NCBI GenBank assembly: GCA_037074705.1
Contig: CM073595.1
Span: 49,037,639-49,101,638 of the forward strand
DNA from: Zhengitettix transpicula
Lineage: Eukaryota > Arthropoda > Insecta > Orthoptera > Tetrigidae
Length of the DNA stretch: 64,000 nucleotides
Direction of reading: 5' to 3'
The translations under genes and the position numbers were made by a program. The notes under the pieces were generated by a model, which was given only the letters and a program-made list of their open reading frames with translations, made no database searches and was not told the origin of the DNA. Shown here piece after piece: positions 13,052 to 25,139 of the stretch; within the stretch, counting starts at the first letter, position 1, and each line of letters opens with the position of its first letter.

Positions 13052-13440
13052 GGGTAATCCACATAGTGGCAACTTCCCTCTTATAGTATAGGAAAAGGAG
13101 TGAAAGGGGGATGCGGAAAGGTAAAGCAAGGTAGCCAAGGGTTAACTAGGACCCCCGGTCTTCGGCATTCGCCTAAAGAAATGCAGGGAAAACCCTATAA
13201 AAACCTGCATCAGGTAGGTCGGGCATTGGGTACTTGTCCCACCCCCTTCCGATTACGGGAGAGGATTTTGCTGTGGGGACGCAGCATTCCCTTCTCCGTG
13301 CCTCGACCAGTTTAGGAGGCAGCTGGCCGACTATTCCAATAGGAATAGTGGACAACTCTTACCGTATGACCAAGGTCTGCGACCCCGGAATATACACCTC
13401 TCAAAACAGGCCGAGGTGCCTCGGCATGTAGGAACCTTAG
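13052..13440. repeat. Dispersed repeat A, copy 2 (longer)
   Basis: Same repeat as 8004-8284 and same orientation, 5.0 kb away. The copies share long near-identical blocks, especially from AACCTGCAT onward through GGGGACGCAGCATTCCCTTC to CAGCTGGCCGACT. This copy continues further right (to about 13440: ATGACCAAGGTCTGCGACCC and beyond). Short open frames occur on both strands here (13100-13315 and 13234-13431 plus; 13173-13355 minus), but copy 1 does not keep them open, so I do not call a gene. Confidence 0.8.
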
Positions 13441-16400
13441 TTCAAAAACCAGAGAGATGTGAAGGCATCCCCAAAGGTAGCCTCCTCCAGGTACAAATAT
13501 TTTACTCGTTCTTCCGATTGGACTGCTAGAGGATGAAGAACTAGTCTGACGTAACCAGTGTAGGGATTTTCTGAATAGACAGCAGAGTTTCAGGCTTTAC
13601 CTGCTCAGATAAAGAACCAGACATCTGACAGCACAGCATTATGAAGTTCCGAATTGTGTGTGATACCTAGAAAGCCATCATTGGAGACAAATGACGCTTC
13701 AACGGAAGCCAAGAAATAGTTAAAACATGTTCGTTTCTCTCCGTGAACACGGACAATTTTGGGTAGAGATGATCATTACCATGACGGGAATAACAATTCA
13801 ATGTTGGAATAGGACCCATGTAGCACGAAGACTTTAGAATTGCAGTCTGGCGGGGCTCCTGGTGAGGGGCATGGCGGCTCACCGCGGGGATCTCTTACCA
13901 CATAAAGATACACACTCAATTACTGCACTCCACATTGATATTTGGGCGCCCCGGGCCAGCACCAGTTGGCTAACGGACGCTTAGTGGTCTGCGTGAATCA
14001 GCCAACAGATGCGGGAAACAACATAACAAAAGGAATACATATTTTCCGCCGTAATTGAAGTACTTTTTACCCCAGTTTCCTATTTTCGTGTTTATCAGAT
14101 TTACATTTTTCATTACACTGTTGTCGCAAATTATTTCTGTTGCTGACGATTGTGCTTTAGCGACACCAATCCACTTTTCAAATAACAGTAACTTTCCCAC
14201 AGATTACGTCTCCCTCTGATTCCTCCTTTCCTTTTCTGCAAGACATATTCTTTTCGAACGACTTGGCAGGATCGTGTACCAACCGATCATCATGAGGTTG
14301 TTCTACCAACTGACATTTTAATCTCTAGTACCCTTCACCACTCTTTCCCATCAATGTACCAATTTCAACTTGTATACTAACGCCTACTTCAACAATTTAC
14401 TCACGACTGACCAGAAACATCCTTTCCCTGACAGAGGGAAAAAAATTCTCAACCCAAAAATTTACGTTGTGACGGATTTTTAATTCATCTTAATATTACC
14501 ACTTCTCATGACTTTTTAATATCTAATCGTGAACGTGTACATCCTGATAAACAGCTAAAATCTTGTAACTTTGATCAGACTACATGCGGTTTAACGTTGG
14601 TGAGGCAAAATTTCATTTCTCCTACAGAAAATTAGCAATTTCAGATCTTCAAAAAAAAAAAATTCAGAAATTGTCCACTGTTTGGAATATCAATACTGGG
14701 TTACTTAGGTTTTTGGCGAAGTCCTCAGTTAAAATAATATTGAAAATGTTTAGGTTCGTAAAAATGCATATGAAGGTGAGCAAAAGGTGAGAAAAAATAC
14801 ACGTAAAATTTATCTCAAGATTATTTATATTCTCTACTAACTAAAATTTTTTTTAAAAAAAATCCTTCTATTGTATGAGATTTTATACTTAAAAAGAAAT
14901 ACTGTATTCAGATTCTTTATTTAAAAATTTCAGTAAAAGCAAATTATAATTTGTAATGAACAAATGAGAATTTACTTACAAAGTTGGATTTTAATTTGTA
15001 ATAATTTAATTACACCTGCTCTGTATTAATGAAGTTATACAGTTTATGTAGTAAATAAAAAGCATATAGCGTTTATTTTGCTTTGGATCCCTGTAAACAT
15101 TCAGAAGTTCCCAAAGGCGTCCTCGGCGTTTAAATCCTTGTCCAAGTCTCCGGTCCGTACGTTAGGACTAGAATAATTCAGGAAATCCCTCTTCAAGAGT
15201 AGAGGTATATAAATTAAATAAGCATTTTACTTTTTGTCTCTTTTCATGTCCACTCGTCTCTTTTACTGCGTGACACCTATAGAGATCGTTCCATTCTTCT
15301 CTTTGTCTATTTAATCTTACACAGTAGCACCGAAAACATTTCCCCAAGTCTCGACTGCGTGGGCAGATAGATCAAACTCTTCAGATCCATAGGTAAATTG
15401 GAGTTGACTACCGTCGAATATAATTCAAATTAATATCCAGCAAGGTTTTACCATTTGTCGTAGGTATACGTTCTCATTCATACACTCACCATTTTTGTTT
15501 ACTTCGTTTAATTTTTAATCTTTATTCTAAGAACATTACAATGCCATCTGCGAACCGTAAAGTGTGTATATCAGTTTCTATTTTCTGTCACTACATTTGT
15601 TACGTTACATTGTTACATTTTAAAACGACTCAACTTCTTTATGATTTTGTTTGGGTCCAAATCGCCTAACAATATATGCGAGTCCCGAATCAGCGCATTT
15701 CATTAAGTAGTCAAGTGAACAGTAAAGTTTTACGATGCAATTTTATGTCGCAAATATTGAAGTGTTTTCTTAAGAAATTGAGAGATATTTAAAAATTATG
15801 TTTATTACTGATTATGCATTTTGTGGCTTGGAAAGTAGCGATAATCCACGATTAACCCATTTGTAAATAGAGACGGAAATTGACGGAAAGAAATTCTTGA
15901 GACATAATCTCAAGATATAAATCTGAGAAAGTCACCACGTGTCGTTCAGGAGTTCTTGATGATATCGAAGAAAAATGCTGCAAGCAAGGGAACCAGAGAA
16001 AGTACCAAGTTTCCAGGCACGCTGACAGTGGAAGTGCGGGATTGCCGCTGATGCACTGTTCCATTTGCCACTCGAAGACCTCCCCTCGATCCATCCAAGC
16101 TCCCTCCTCCACTTTGTTTAACCAGGTTGCTCTATGAATCACAAATTTGCCTTAAGCGTTGTTTACGTACTGCTTTAATTCCGCGAAGGACCGTAATTCT
16201 GTTTATGTACCGTACATTAAATGGAATCACTTTATTTCTGAAATATCTGCAACTATATTCAGATACTCTCACTCCGGACACTTAATTTTCCGGATTCCTC
16301 TAAACGATGAGATATTTCACCATATTCGCTGCTTAGAACTGACGCAAATAATTACAAACGATTCTCTCATTCAATAAAGGCGTAATTGTCGGTGATTGAA

Positions 16401-16540
16401 TGCATATGATGAATTTCTCTCGTTCCTTATTAAGGCATATTTAATGCGTGAATAAATACTAAAATTTAGCTGCGTAATGAAATCTTCTATTAGCCAAGGC
16501 GAATTTAATTGTGACTGACATTAATTTAGTTCAATATTCA
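13441..16540. other. Interval without recognised genes
   Basis: Mixed composition. 13600-14000 is moderately GC-rich with a 71-codon open frame (13667-13882 minus), and 15850-16140 has a 96-codon open frame (minus); neither matches a family I know. The remainder is AT-rich. Confidence 0.4.
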
Positions 16541-16693
16541 AGAGAAAAATAATAGCCACGATCAAGCTTCAAAAGATGAAAAAATTATTAATAAAATAAA
16601 ATATAATAACACCATAAGTTTGTTGTTGTCGAAAGCTTCCGACGAATAAAACCATTTACCTTTTGAAGACTGATCGTAGTTATTATTTCTCCC
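16541..16693. repeat. Short foldback element, family 3
   Basis: The left arm (16541-16580, AGAGAAAAATAATAGCCACG then ATCAAGCTTCAAAAG) is matched in reverse complement by the right arm (about 16659-16693, CTTTTGAAGACTGATCGTAG then TTATTATTTCTCCC). Between the arms lies a spacer of about 80 bases carrying a small palindrome, GTCGAAAGCTTCCGAC (16628-16643). It is about 150 bp, non-coding, and likely a MITE-like hairpin element. Confidence 0.6.
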
Positions 16694-17789
16694 CTGAATA
16701 TTCTTATAACAGTCTTGACTATCCAAATGGATTCATTTCAACGTAAATACTTATCTGAGTTACTTAATATAAAGTGTCGCCATACCTACTTGTTGGTTCA
16801 TTTTTATTTTGAACGAGAAACAATAATAATGTTCAAACCGATCTGAATAACTAGATCTAAAACCGATGACAGACAAGATTACATTCAAAAAATGTATTAA
16901 AAATTATTATTTATTACTGCATTAGGTTTCGCTCCTATACTCATTTAAGACTTTTATTATTGGATCACTAGATGAATCTTTATTTTCTTTTTTATGTGGG
17001 TTGAAAGTATAAGCACATAAAATATCTTATCATTCACCTAATTTTCTCTAAGTACAGTTTATTGTTAGATTCTTTACTGAACTCGTCCTTATTTTTTATT
17101 AGCCTTGTTAACCAATTTATCTCGTAAAATCTCGGACGAAGACTTAGTGATGGTCCAGAACACTGCCTTTCACCAAACACATCCAACAAATTATTATTTT
17201 TAAGCGATTAATTTCACCTTTCAAGATTTATTAAATTTAGTTTTATTCATTACGTAGATACCGTACAATTATTAATCTTGATAGTGTCTTTAAATTTATT
17301 GTTAAATTTTCCTTAAATTATGCCAGTCTGTTAATATTTTACAACTTTCCAGGTTTTACACCATAATTAAAATTTATATGTTTAAAAAAGTTAATTTTTT
17401 ATTCCAATATCTTACGTAGCATAAATACGTACAGAAATAAGAAACTGTTTATTAATAAAACATATAAACCAATAAATACATAAATGAGAAATATATTAAT
17501 AGCTACCGCTAAGAAAAAATTCATTAGGCCTACATAAATTCCAGAAATTTGATACACAAAATAGTATTAGCATAAAAGAGTAGAATTTAGGAAGTGATGA
17601 GAAATTTTAATTTCTGTTTCAATATGTCTTAAACAATAGTGATGATTAACTACAAAATATCTTACAGTAACACTTTTTCTCCTGTTTCTCCTTTTATTAA
17701 AGGCGGGATTGAGCATATAAATCTTTCTTCCATCAAATACGTATCGTAGAGAAATTCAGGATAAAGACTTATAAAAATCAATGATAAAT

Positions 17790-17880
17790 TAAAAAAACCT
17801 TTATTAGTCCTCAAATAAAATAATGTCGAACAGGAGCTTTCGGCTGTTTACTAAGCCATATTCATTTGTTATTTATATAT
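17790..17880. repeat. Fragment related to the arm of the 11854-12970 element
   Basis: The motif CAGGAGCTTTCGG (17831-17843), followed by a pyrimidine/A tract and ATATTCATTTGT, matches the inner part of the left arm of the long-TIR element (CAGGAGCTTTCGGTTATTCT then ATATTCCTCTGT at 11953-11988). On the minus strand it would fold GGCT...AGCC just before CGAAAGC. Only one arm is seen, so it is a fragment or a solo end. Confidence 0.45.
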
Positions 17881-19570
17881 GTATTATTGGGAAAAAGCAA
17901 ACATTTAATGATATTCTAATCTTGGCTTCTCCTGAAATAATATTATTTTTTTTTACAAAATTTCTTCAAATTTCTTATTGATTAATTCGTAAAATATTAT
18001 CTTCTGTATATTTGATAATAGCATGTCAGGCGACCAGAAATCTACAATTTAATAAAAAATCTTTAATTAAGGCTATTGAAACTATATGAATCAGCCTGAC
18101 CTCCTGACACATGACGATATTTTCTCCGCAACAGAAACGCAAAAGCGTATCTTTGTGAACCATGGGCTTTTCTAAATATGTATGGGGAACTAATTTCAAT
18201 GGAAGCAATGTCTGCGGCAGACCCGGAGACAGCAGGCCTGTTTCTATCGTGTTAAAGATAAATGGGATTCTTGCGGATGTGACAGGAAAGTAACTTCCGA
18301 AGTGGAAAGGGAGTGGATGAGGAGGAACGCGGGGAGGTTGGTGTTGTTCAGATAAGAGTTTGACAGAGGCGGTCACCCTCGGGCCAAACCCACAATAGCA
18401 ACATTTAGTAGCGCTTCCACTCAAGAACTAGCTCCAGTCTTAATCACGAAAACTGCTTAGGCTAACCGAAAATAAGCTTCCAACATTACTTTCAAAATTA
18501 TCAGTTTTATAAATTAATAATTCTACACTTTTGTGTAATAATACTCTATTTAATTTTATCCAAATATTCCGCGTATAAACATATACAATGCAATGCAAAA
18601 TTAATTTTTTGGTAGGAAGCTAATAAATGTCCATTTAATGCGAGGGCAACATTTCAAAACAACTATTTTTGAAGAGAATGAGTTAAAAACTTAAGCTTGG
18701 CTATGGTCTGTGAATTTAATATGAATATTTATCACCGGCTCATATTTTCTATTAATCCTCTACATTGATGTTTTATTTCCCTTCTTCTTACGCGACTAAA
18801 ATTGCTTCAATATCTTGGCTACCGAATATATGGTCAACGGAGCTTGGAATTGGTATTATTTTTTTTTAAAAAAAAACCTTATCTTGAATATATGTGATTT
18901 TACGTAAATGAAAAAAAAATCGTAAAAAATAAAAAATACTAAAACCGCAACGAAATTAGTGTTTAATTGGCGAGAAAGGAAAAAAACGTGCCATCAAAAC
19001 TGAATAAATAAAAGTCAATAAATTACAGGATTTATTTAGAGTAGGATAAAAAAAAGCTACATGGATGTGAATATTTATTGTCTCCAGAAAAAAAAAATTC
19101 ACGCAACAAATACAAAAATACTGTATCAGAAGATAGACACATTCTTCTGAAATAGAGCACGTGAGATCAGTCGTTGATCGTCACGTTTGGGGTAATGATG
19201 CATGTTGTTTAACCAACAATAAATTTAACTCAATTTTAGGTAAATTAAACTAGAGAAAGAAACTTGTAAATATAAGACAACTCTAAACTTGTGTAATCAT
19301 ACTAATTCTGTAGTCGAAAAAGAGTGATTCCTTTAAAAAAAAGACTCAGAATAAAATCGGATGCTTATTGACCAATATTGGGACTGATTCTAGATTACGG
19401 CGTTGTGTTGCGATCATTGCAGTCGAACAACAGAGGGTAAGAGGGATGTGGTAACGCAGAAAGAAGGTGACACTGTGAGTGATACGCTCATACAACGATT
19501 ACGTAGGAAATTCAGCTCTGAATAAAATTATAAACAGTATATAACTCATATTTCTTACCAGAAGCGACCA
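17881..19570. other. Interval without recognised genes
   Basis: 18090-18420 is GC-richer than its flanks and is open for 132 codons on the minus strand (18026-18424). The frame is rich in P, L and S, without a domain I recognise. It may be a repeat or an exon fragment; I see no good basis for either. The rest is AT-rich. Confidence 0.4.
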
Positions 19571-19585
19571 GTTTCGTAAAGAGCC

Positions 19586-19650
19586 TGCTGCAGCGTAGGG
19601 AACTGCATCGTTACAATGCAGTCTTAGAGGTCACAAGTTCGATCACGACC
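19586..19650 (+). mobile_element. tRNA-like sequence, probable SINE head
   Basis: The block GCGTAGGGAACTGCA...GAGGTCACAAGTTCGATCACGACCTGGGCA resembles a tRNA A box and B box (GTTCGATCAC) with a T-stem-like GGTC...GACC. The body to the right (TTTGTTTTAATTTCTG and beyond) is not tRNA-like. Read backwards it encodes CPGRDRTCDL, a string that tRNA-derived repeats often add to spurious gene models. Different from the SINE at 4579. Confidence 0.5.
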
Positions 19651-19865
19651 TGGGCATGTTTGTTTTAATTTCTGTTTCTCACTTTCATCAGGCAAAAATC
19701 CATTGCGAAACTCCCGCCGCCTCGACGCCTCCTGTCGTAAAGAAAAGAAAGACTGATGATGGGTCTGAGAAGAATCGGTAAACTGGTCTCGTGCCCCTTC
19801 AAATGAAGAACTTCTTGACACAAGGAGGACTCCCAAAACCAGCCAACTCCGCAGTCTACTCAACA

Positions 19866-20684
19866 ACGTTTCGGAACTTCAAGTTCCCACCCGGTATTTC
19901 TAGAAGTGAACAATCTGCATTATCCATAATCAGATACAACGACTCGGATTTAACTCACTCGTGTCTTTTCTCTAAATCCAATCCCCCGCACGCAATGTGA
20001 ATGTGATGAAGCACAACTTTCAATTATGCATTACTAACCAAACGCAACATACTTGACTATCAACGACTCTCCGTCCTGGAGAACACAAACATACAAGAGT
20101 TAGATAATTCATGCGAAGTGCATAAAAAATCACTACATTATTTCAAACTTATTAATTTTTTTGCTTAACTATGTACAGTTATTGTATATATCAACTTAAC
20201 AATGTCTATAAAGAAAAAACATTGTATAAGTAAGCTTCACCTAAGCAGGTAGTCACGAATTACTTCTGTAGTAGATGCGACTTAAAATAAATATAATATA
20301 AAAAATACAATATTCTCGCTAGATAATAAATCTCCGCAGATTGTGGAGAAGTATTCGTCTAGATCAATTAGCGACGTGAACAGTTAGTCTGAAGAAATAT
20401 TGTCTGGTGAATGACTTTTTTAGATGAAGACTAAGAAATAGTGTTTGTAATATTGTAAAAGAAATGTGCAGTGAATTAGTGAGAATTTTCGCCTATGTTA
20501 ATGGTGAAGTTCAGGAGTTTGTATTCACTTTTTAAATATTTTTTTTGCTAATTTATTTTTTCCAAATATTATATTTTATTGTTAATCTTTCTTTTGTTCT
20601 GTTATAACTGGAAGTTGCAACTGCATCAATCGAATTAAGCTTCTAGCATTTAACGAATTGAAAAGTGTATACATGACTGGTGTC
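19866..20684. other. Interval without recognised features
   Basis: Moderately to strongly AT-rich DNA, with no repeat or gene recognised. Confidence 0.45.
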
Positions 20685-21236
20685 TCACACTTGTTCCTTA
20701 TCGCCCAGCACTAAACCGGAATTCCCAACTGGGACTTTCTTTGTGAACAAGAGTCCGGCCAACTTTTTGGAACTGGTCACATCCGAATCGTGGACATGAA
20801 TTACAAACTGTTGTACGGGAGGATGCCCCAAGGAACCTTTGTATTGAAGGGGGTCCTCTTGGCCTATGTAAAGATCGCGCAGGTATGGGTATTGAGTGTT
20901 GGCCAGTACCGCTGGCTGGTCAAAAGGTCTGGCCACCTGACCTCAACGGATGATACTTTGATAGAAACAAGTTATTCGACGATGACCTGTTTGTCCCGTC
21001 CCACAGGTAGTGAGGAACTGGACACGGCTTCCCATGACCAACTTGCGAAACTGGCTTGCCGTCCCCTGGATTCCTTCAACAGGTGCACAGGCGTCCTCAA
21101 AGGACTTAACATGGGAACCTGCGACGAACACGACGGTCGTGAGAGATCCAGAAACATTGGCATCGGCTCTGAACTTAAGATCCTTCGAACTTCGCAACAA
21201 GACCACGATCTGTTGCTCACTGAATCGAATAAGACA
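20685..21236 (-). pseudogene. Unidentified coding-like remnant, interrupted by one stop
   Basis: This 550-bp block is markedly GC-richer than its flanks. On the minus strand a single frame runs from about 21236 to the stop at 20685, interrupted only by a TGA at 20943-20945. Codon choice looks coding-like (many GTC, TTC, AAG, GCC, GGA), and the translation looks like a globular protein: VVFVAGSHVKSFEDAC in the upstream half and QQFVIHVHDSDVTSSKKLAG then VPVGNSGLVLGDKEQV downstream. A pyrimidine-rich stretch ending in CAG lies just upstream of 21236 on that strand and could be an intron acceptor. I do not recognise the family. The plus strand has a competing 165-codon frame (20790-21287), also unrecognised and with a less protein-like composition. 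It could be a decayed cellular gene fragment or a transposon domain; the strand choice is a judgement. Confidence 0.4.
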
Positions 21237-24200
21237 TTAGATCCCAAATCCCAGCAAATTATTTTCTGTAATGCTGCACTTACGTAGTACCAAACAATGA
21301 TTGCAATTAAATAGCGAAACGATTCACATATAATAATTTAATATTTTTTGTAGCGTATATAAATAACGTGCCTACTTTATCGACCCGTTTGAGCGGGATA
21401 ATAACGACTAAATTTTCACATATGTATTTCTTACTTCTGAAGGTTCAGAAAAGGTTATACAGTTTGTCTATTTTCAAGTCAAGAGTGAGAGCATACACAC
21501 AAGTCAAAGCACATATAAATTATTTACTACAGATAAATTGGTTGTGTCGAGTGAAACATAAATTCATCCTTTCATTACATAAATATTATAAACACTTCTA
21601 AACTTTATAATAGAATGAATTGTTTAGACGAGCCTTTACCTAAGGATAGGATAACATCCCTTACTGTTTGAGGGAGCCAGACGAAGCCGAAACCGTAGTC
21701 GACTATTATCATGATTGAAGTTTTTCTCGTACAAGTTTCCATGTGACACAATATGCAATGGCAAATTTCGTCTCACTGTCCGTCAAATGATGAAAAAAAT
21801 CAGATTTTACTATTTTTCTCAAAAAAATAATTTTTAATTTTATTATGACGCGGACGCCGAATTGGAAGTTTAACCTCGGAATACCCTCTCTACCCCAGGT
21901 AAAGCAAATTAACTTTCCCAGAATCTCTCTGGTTTTCCGAAAAGGGGAGAAATATTAAGCTAACACTATTTTTCCAAAACTTTCGTCACCATATTATTTT
22001 AAAATATAGTCCTGAAAATATGATTTTCGTGTTAACTAGCAGTAACATTTTATTCTCGTAAATTTGTATTCAGTGACTTAATGATGGTAATATATTGGTA
22101 ATATAACTAAAGATTTTTAGCTACTCCGACGTGCACAGGTGAAAACAAAAGGAATTAATCTATCCGCAGTCATGCATAACGAAAGTTCGCACTATTTAAT
22201 TTATGACAATAAAATGCAAACTACGGTAGTTTTGTCGGATGGAAATTTTTTTACATAGTGCTGTGCTTCGTCTGCATGAGTGGAATGAAGTTTCAAAAAT
22301 CATATTTAATTACGACTTATGATTCATAAAAGAAAGTTGTCGATATCAACTGCAATAATCTGCGTTTATTGAGATCCATTATCCTTATATCTGTATATCC
22401 TCTCTTAATGCGCGTTTCAATCTGTTAATTGGAAGGTTCTGTACGAAACCTCGTCTGACCAGACTAGGAGCATTCCTCGCATTCCAAATTATTAGAAGAG
22501 TTTATAAAGCAGGACGCTAAGCGGTTCCCTTCCTTAATAAAGTTTAGAGGTCCGTATATTTCGAGCTACTAACACTTTCTCCTCTATTTCTAGTGAGACT
22601 CATAATAGCTGTATAAATCGATGCAAGAAAATAGCTTCGTTCCAAATTTAAACTTCGAAACAATATTCATAATTAATGAATGAAGCGAGCACACTTGTGT
22701 TCTTAAGGTAACCGTAGTTGCTCTTGCGTCACGATGATGGCAAACCAGGTAGTGAGTGTTCCCGTAATTACAAATTAGATCAGTTATTACGAATAGGGAC
22801 GTGATTGCCACATAGCGTACGCGTAAAGAAAAGAAGACACAAACATTTATTGCATTATATCAAAATAATTTGCAGGAACATCTTCATTCGCAAATAATCG
22901 ATAATAATCCAAAGATGATCCAAAAACTAAGATTCAGAATTCGTATCTATTGCTCAGAAAGGGACACAGTTCGTTTCCCGTAAAGTAAAAATTCACAATA
23001 TAATTATTTTCACATTTTTTTATCAGAACACGCATGAGTAAATCGTCCCATAAATGGAAAATGAAAAAAACAACTATTATTACTATTTATTACAAAGAAG
23101 TGAATAAAAAAAACAGACATTATAATAAATTTTAAGGACCATCCTGGAATAATCGTACAAAATAGAAGAATGAAAAGGAGACAATGTTAAATATGATTCA
23201 GAATTTTATTCAAAAGTTGGCATCAGGTAGTGTAAAACAATAGTTTCCATGAATTTCGACTATTCCGTGGAAAGATAGCGTATCACAAGTTTCCTTAATA
23301 AAAAAAATCGGAATTATCTCTTTACACTACAGTCGAAGTTAATGAAATGAATGTACGGTTTAATTTTGCATTCATATGAAACATATGTAATTTCCTTTAA
23401 ATTTGACAACCGAAGCTGGAGCACAGTTCAAATGAAAAATAATTATCCAAAAATGTGCACGTATGTTTATGTTTTACTGTCAAATAATACCTACATATTA
23501 ATAATCAATTGCTGCCTACAACACGTACATACAAACATTTTTATGAGAAACATTAAAAATTCAGGAATGAATTTGTTGGTTTCCTGTGAAGGTCGGAAGG
23601 TGATGAATACCGAGAACGAATTCTTGTGAGATTAGAGACGATGTCATTCTTGTTATGAGTTTCACATGTCTCATTGTAATACCTCTATGGTTCCCTGTAC
23701 CTGATCGTATGCCCGCGGAAAGGATTGGAATAGGAGGTAAAGCCAAGGCATTAATCTTCTTGATTACTAGGTCCTTACTACCCTAAAGTCACGAATATTT
23801 ATTCCAAAATAATAGTGTTCTCACGTTGACAACCCTACGATTGAACTTTTGAACAAAATTGATATTGCACAATGGTACAAAAAAATTAAGAAAAGAACTA
23901 TATTCCAAAATCCTTGGGATTTCTTCTCCTTTTAAATAAAATATGGCAGTTCTGAAGTGATTCAACGATTCATCTTACGCTTCTTCACGTATTATTTATT
24001 TATTATTATATATTCCTTAACATTTGAAAAATATAGCTGGCAAAGTAAACCATTTTCAGGAACTGTGTTAAATCAACTCTTGTTATTTGTTGATTTCACT
24101 ACCACATCTGGGATAAGTGGTAAAAATATATTGAGAAATAAAAATTTATAAATGACGCAAAGTGACAACTATTTCATTTAAAGACAGTACCAACCAGGGG

Positions 24201-24257
24201 GAAAAGGAATTAATTAAAAAGTTATTTATACTAAATAAACAAAAACGTATCAATCTT

Positions 24258-24276
24258 ACACACACACACACACACC
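24258..24276. repeat. (AC)n microsatellite
   Basis: About nine AC units followed by a short TA run (24278-24285). Confidence 0.85.
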
Positions 24277-24690
24277 TATATATATAAGCTTGAACTGTGG
24301 TAAGGAGGAGGAAGACGATGAACACGCTTTTTTTCAAATGCCCTTATTCTGAAAATCTAATAAATATTCTTAGTAAAGATTTAAATAACATCTGTAAATC
24401 TGGTTTCTGTTAGGCTAGAGTCAGCAGACAAGTGGAAGGCCATCAGGAAACACGCCGCTATGGTTATAAAGGGACTACGCAAAGTTGAAAAGGAGAATAG
24501 TCCTTAATAGGAGGAAGAGCCACAGCTAAGACCGCTTCCTACAAAGTAATACATAACTGCAGTTCCGTAGGAAGCAATAATTGGTCATCGATGGAAAGAG
24601 AGGTTTTTTTAGTGGGTAAAAACCCCACACTACCGTGTAGTGCGGTGCTACCGGTGTCTTTTCGAAGATTTTTTCACCACACTCGTTTAA

Positions 24691-24695
<5 letters not shown>

Positions 24696-24736
<41 letters not shown>

Positions 24737-24752
24737 TATATATTTATATATA
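24696..24752. repeat. (TA)n microsatellite
   Basis: A nearly pure AT dinucleotide run to 24734, then an interrupted continuation (CG, TTTA) to about 24752. Confidence 0.9.
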
Positions 24753-25139
24753 GTGTATGACACAATAAATTGGAGAAAAGCATGTATCAATGAAAAATTA
24801 ATGTTGAAACTAAAACGTCTTGTCGCCTTCAAAGTTTGAGGATGATATCTGAGTGAAGGGATGAGAGTGAGAACCCTCACATTCCTAATTGTTTAATCCA
24901 AGGCAGTGGAAAATTGAAAATACCTTCAGCAATTTAATCTAACTTTAAAATAATATCTGAATATGAATCCTTATTTTTTTTACATAATTACTGTTTAGAT
25001 TTTATTTGCCATTACGAACTAAACTTCGTCAATGTTTCTCGTTGTTAAAAAGAGGAAAATAATACACTATTAGTATTACGAATTGAGATGTGGCTTAAAT
25101 ATTATATTTCAGTACTATACTCACATCGATCATATCACG

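Larger units (their letters stand above)
21288..25130. other. Gene-free AT-rich interval with microsatellites
   Basis: No gene is recognised. Short open frames occur on both strands, all without motifs. The (AC)n and (TA)n tracts listed separately are the only clear structures. Confidence 0.5.

Noticed and set aside
13667..13882. 71-codon minus-strand frame in a GC-richer patch.
   Set aside because: No recognisable motif, no splice or start context.
14844..14864. Runs of T followed by A (here, at 18859-18877, at 50935-50949) that looked like ends of a small repeat.
   Set aside because: The surrounding bases agree only loosely, and such junctions are expected in DNA this AT-rich.
18026..18424. 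132-codon open frame on the minus strand.
   Set aside because: No recognisable domain or motif, no start or splice context, and it lies in locally GC-richer DNA where long chance frames are likely.
20790..21287. 165-codon plus-strand frame, the longest in the window.
   Set aside because: It runs opposite to a minus-strand frame with better coding-like composition; no motif recognised. Treated as the antisense shadow of the minus-strand remnant.
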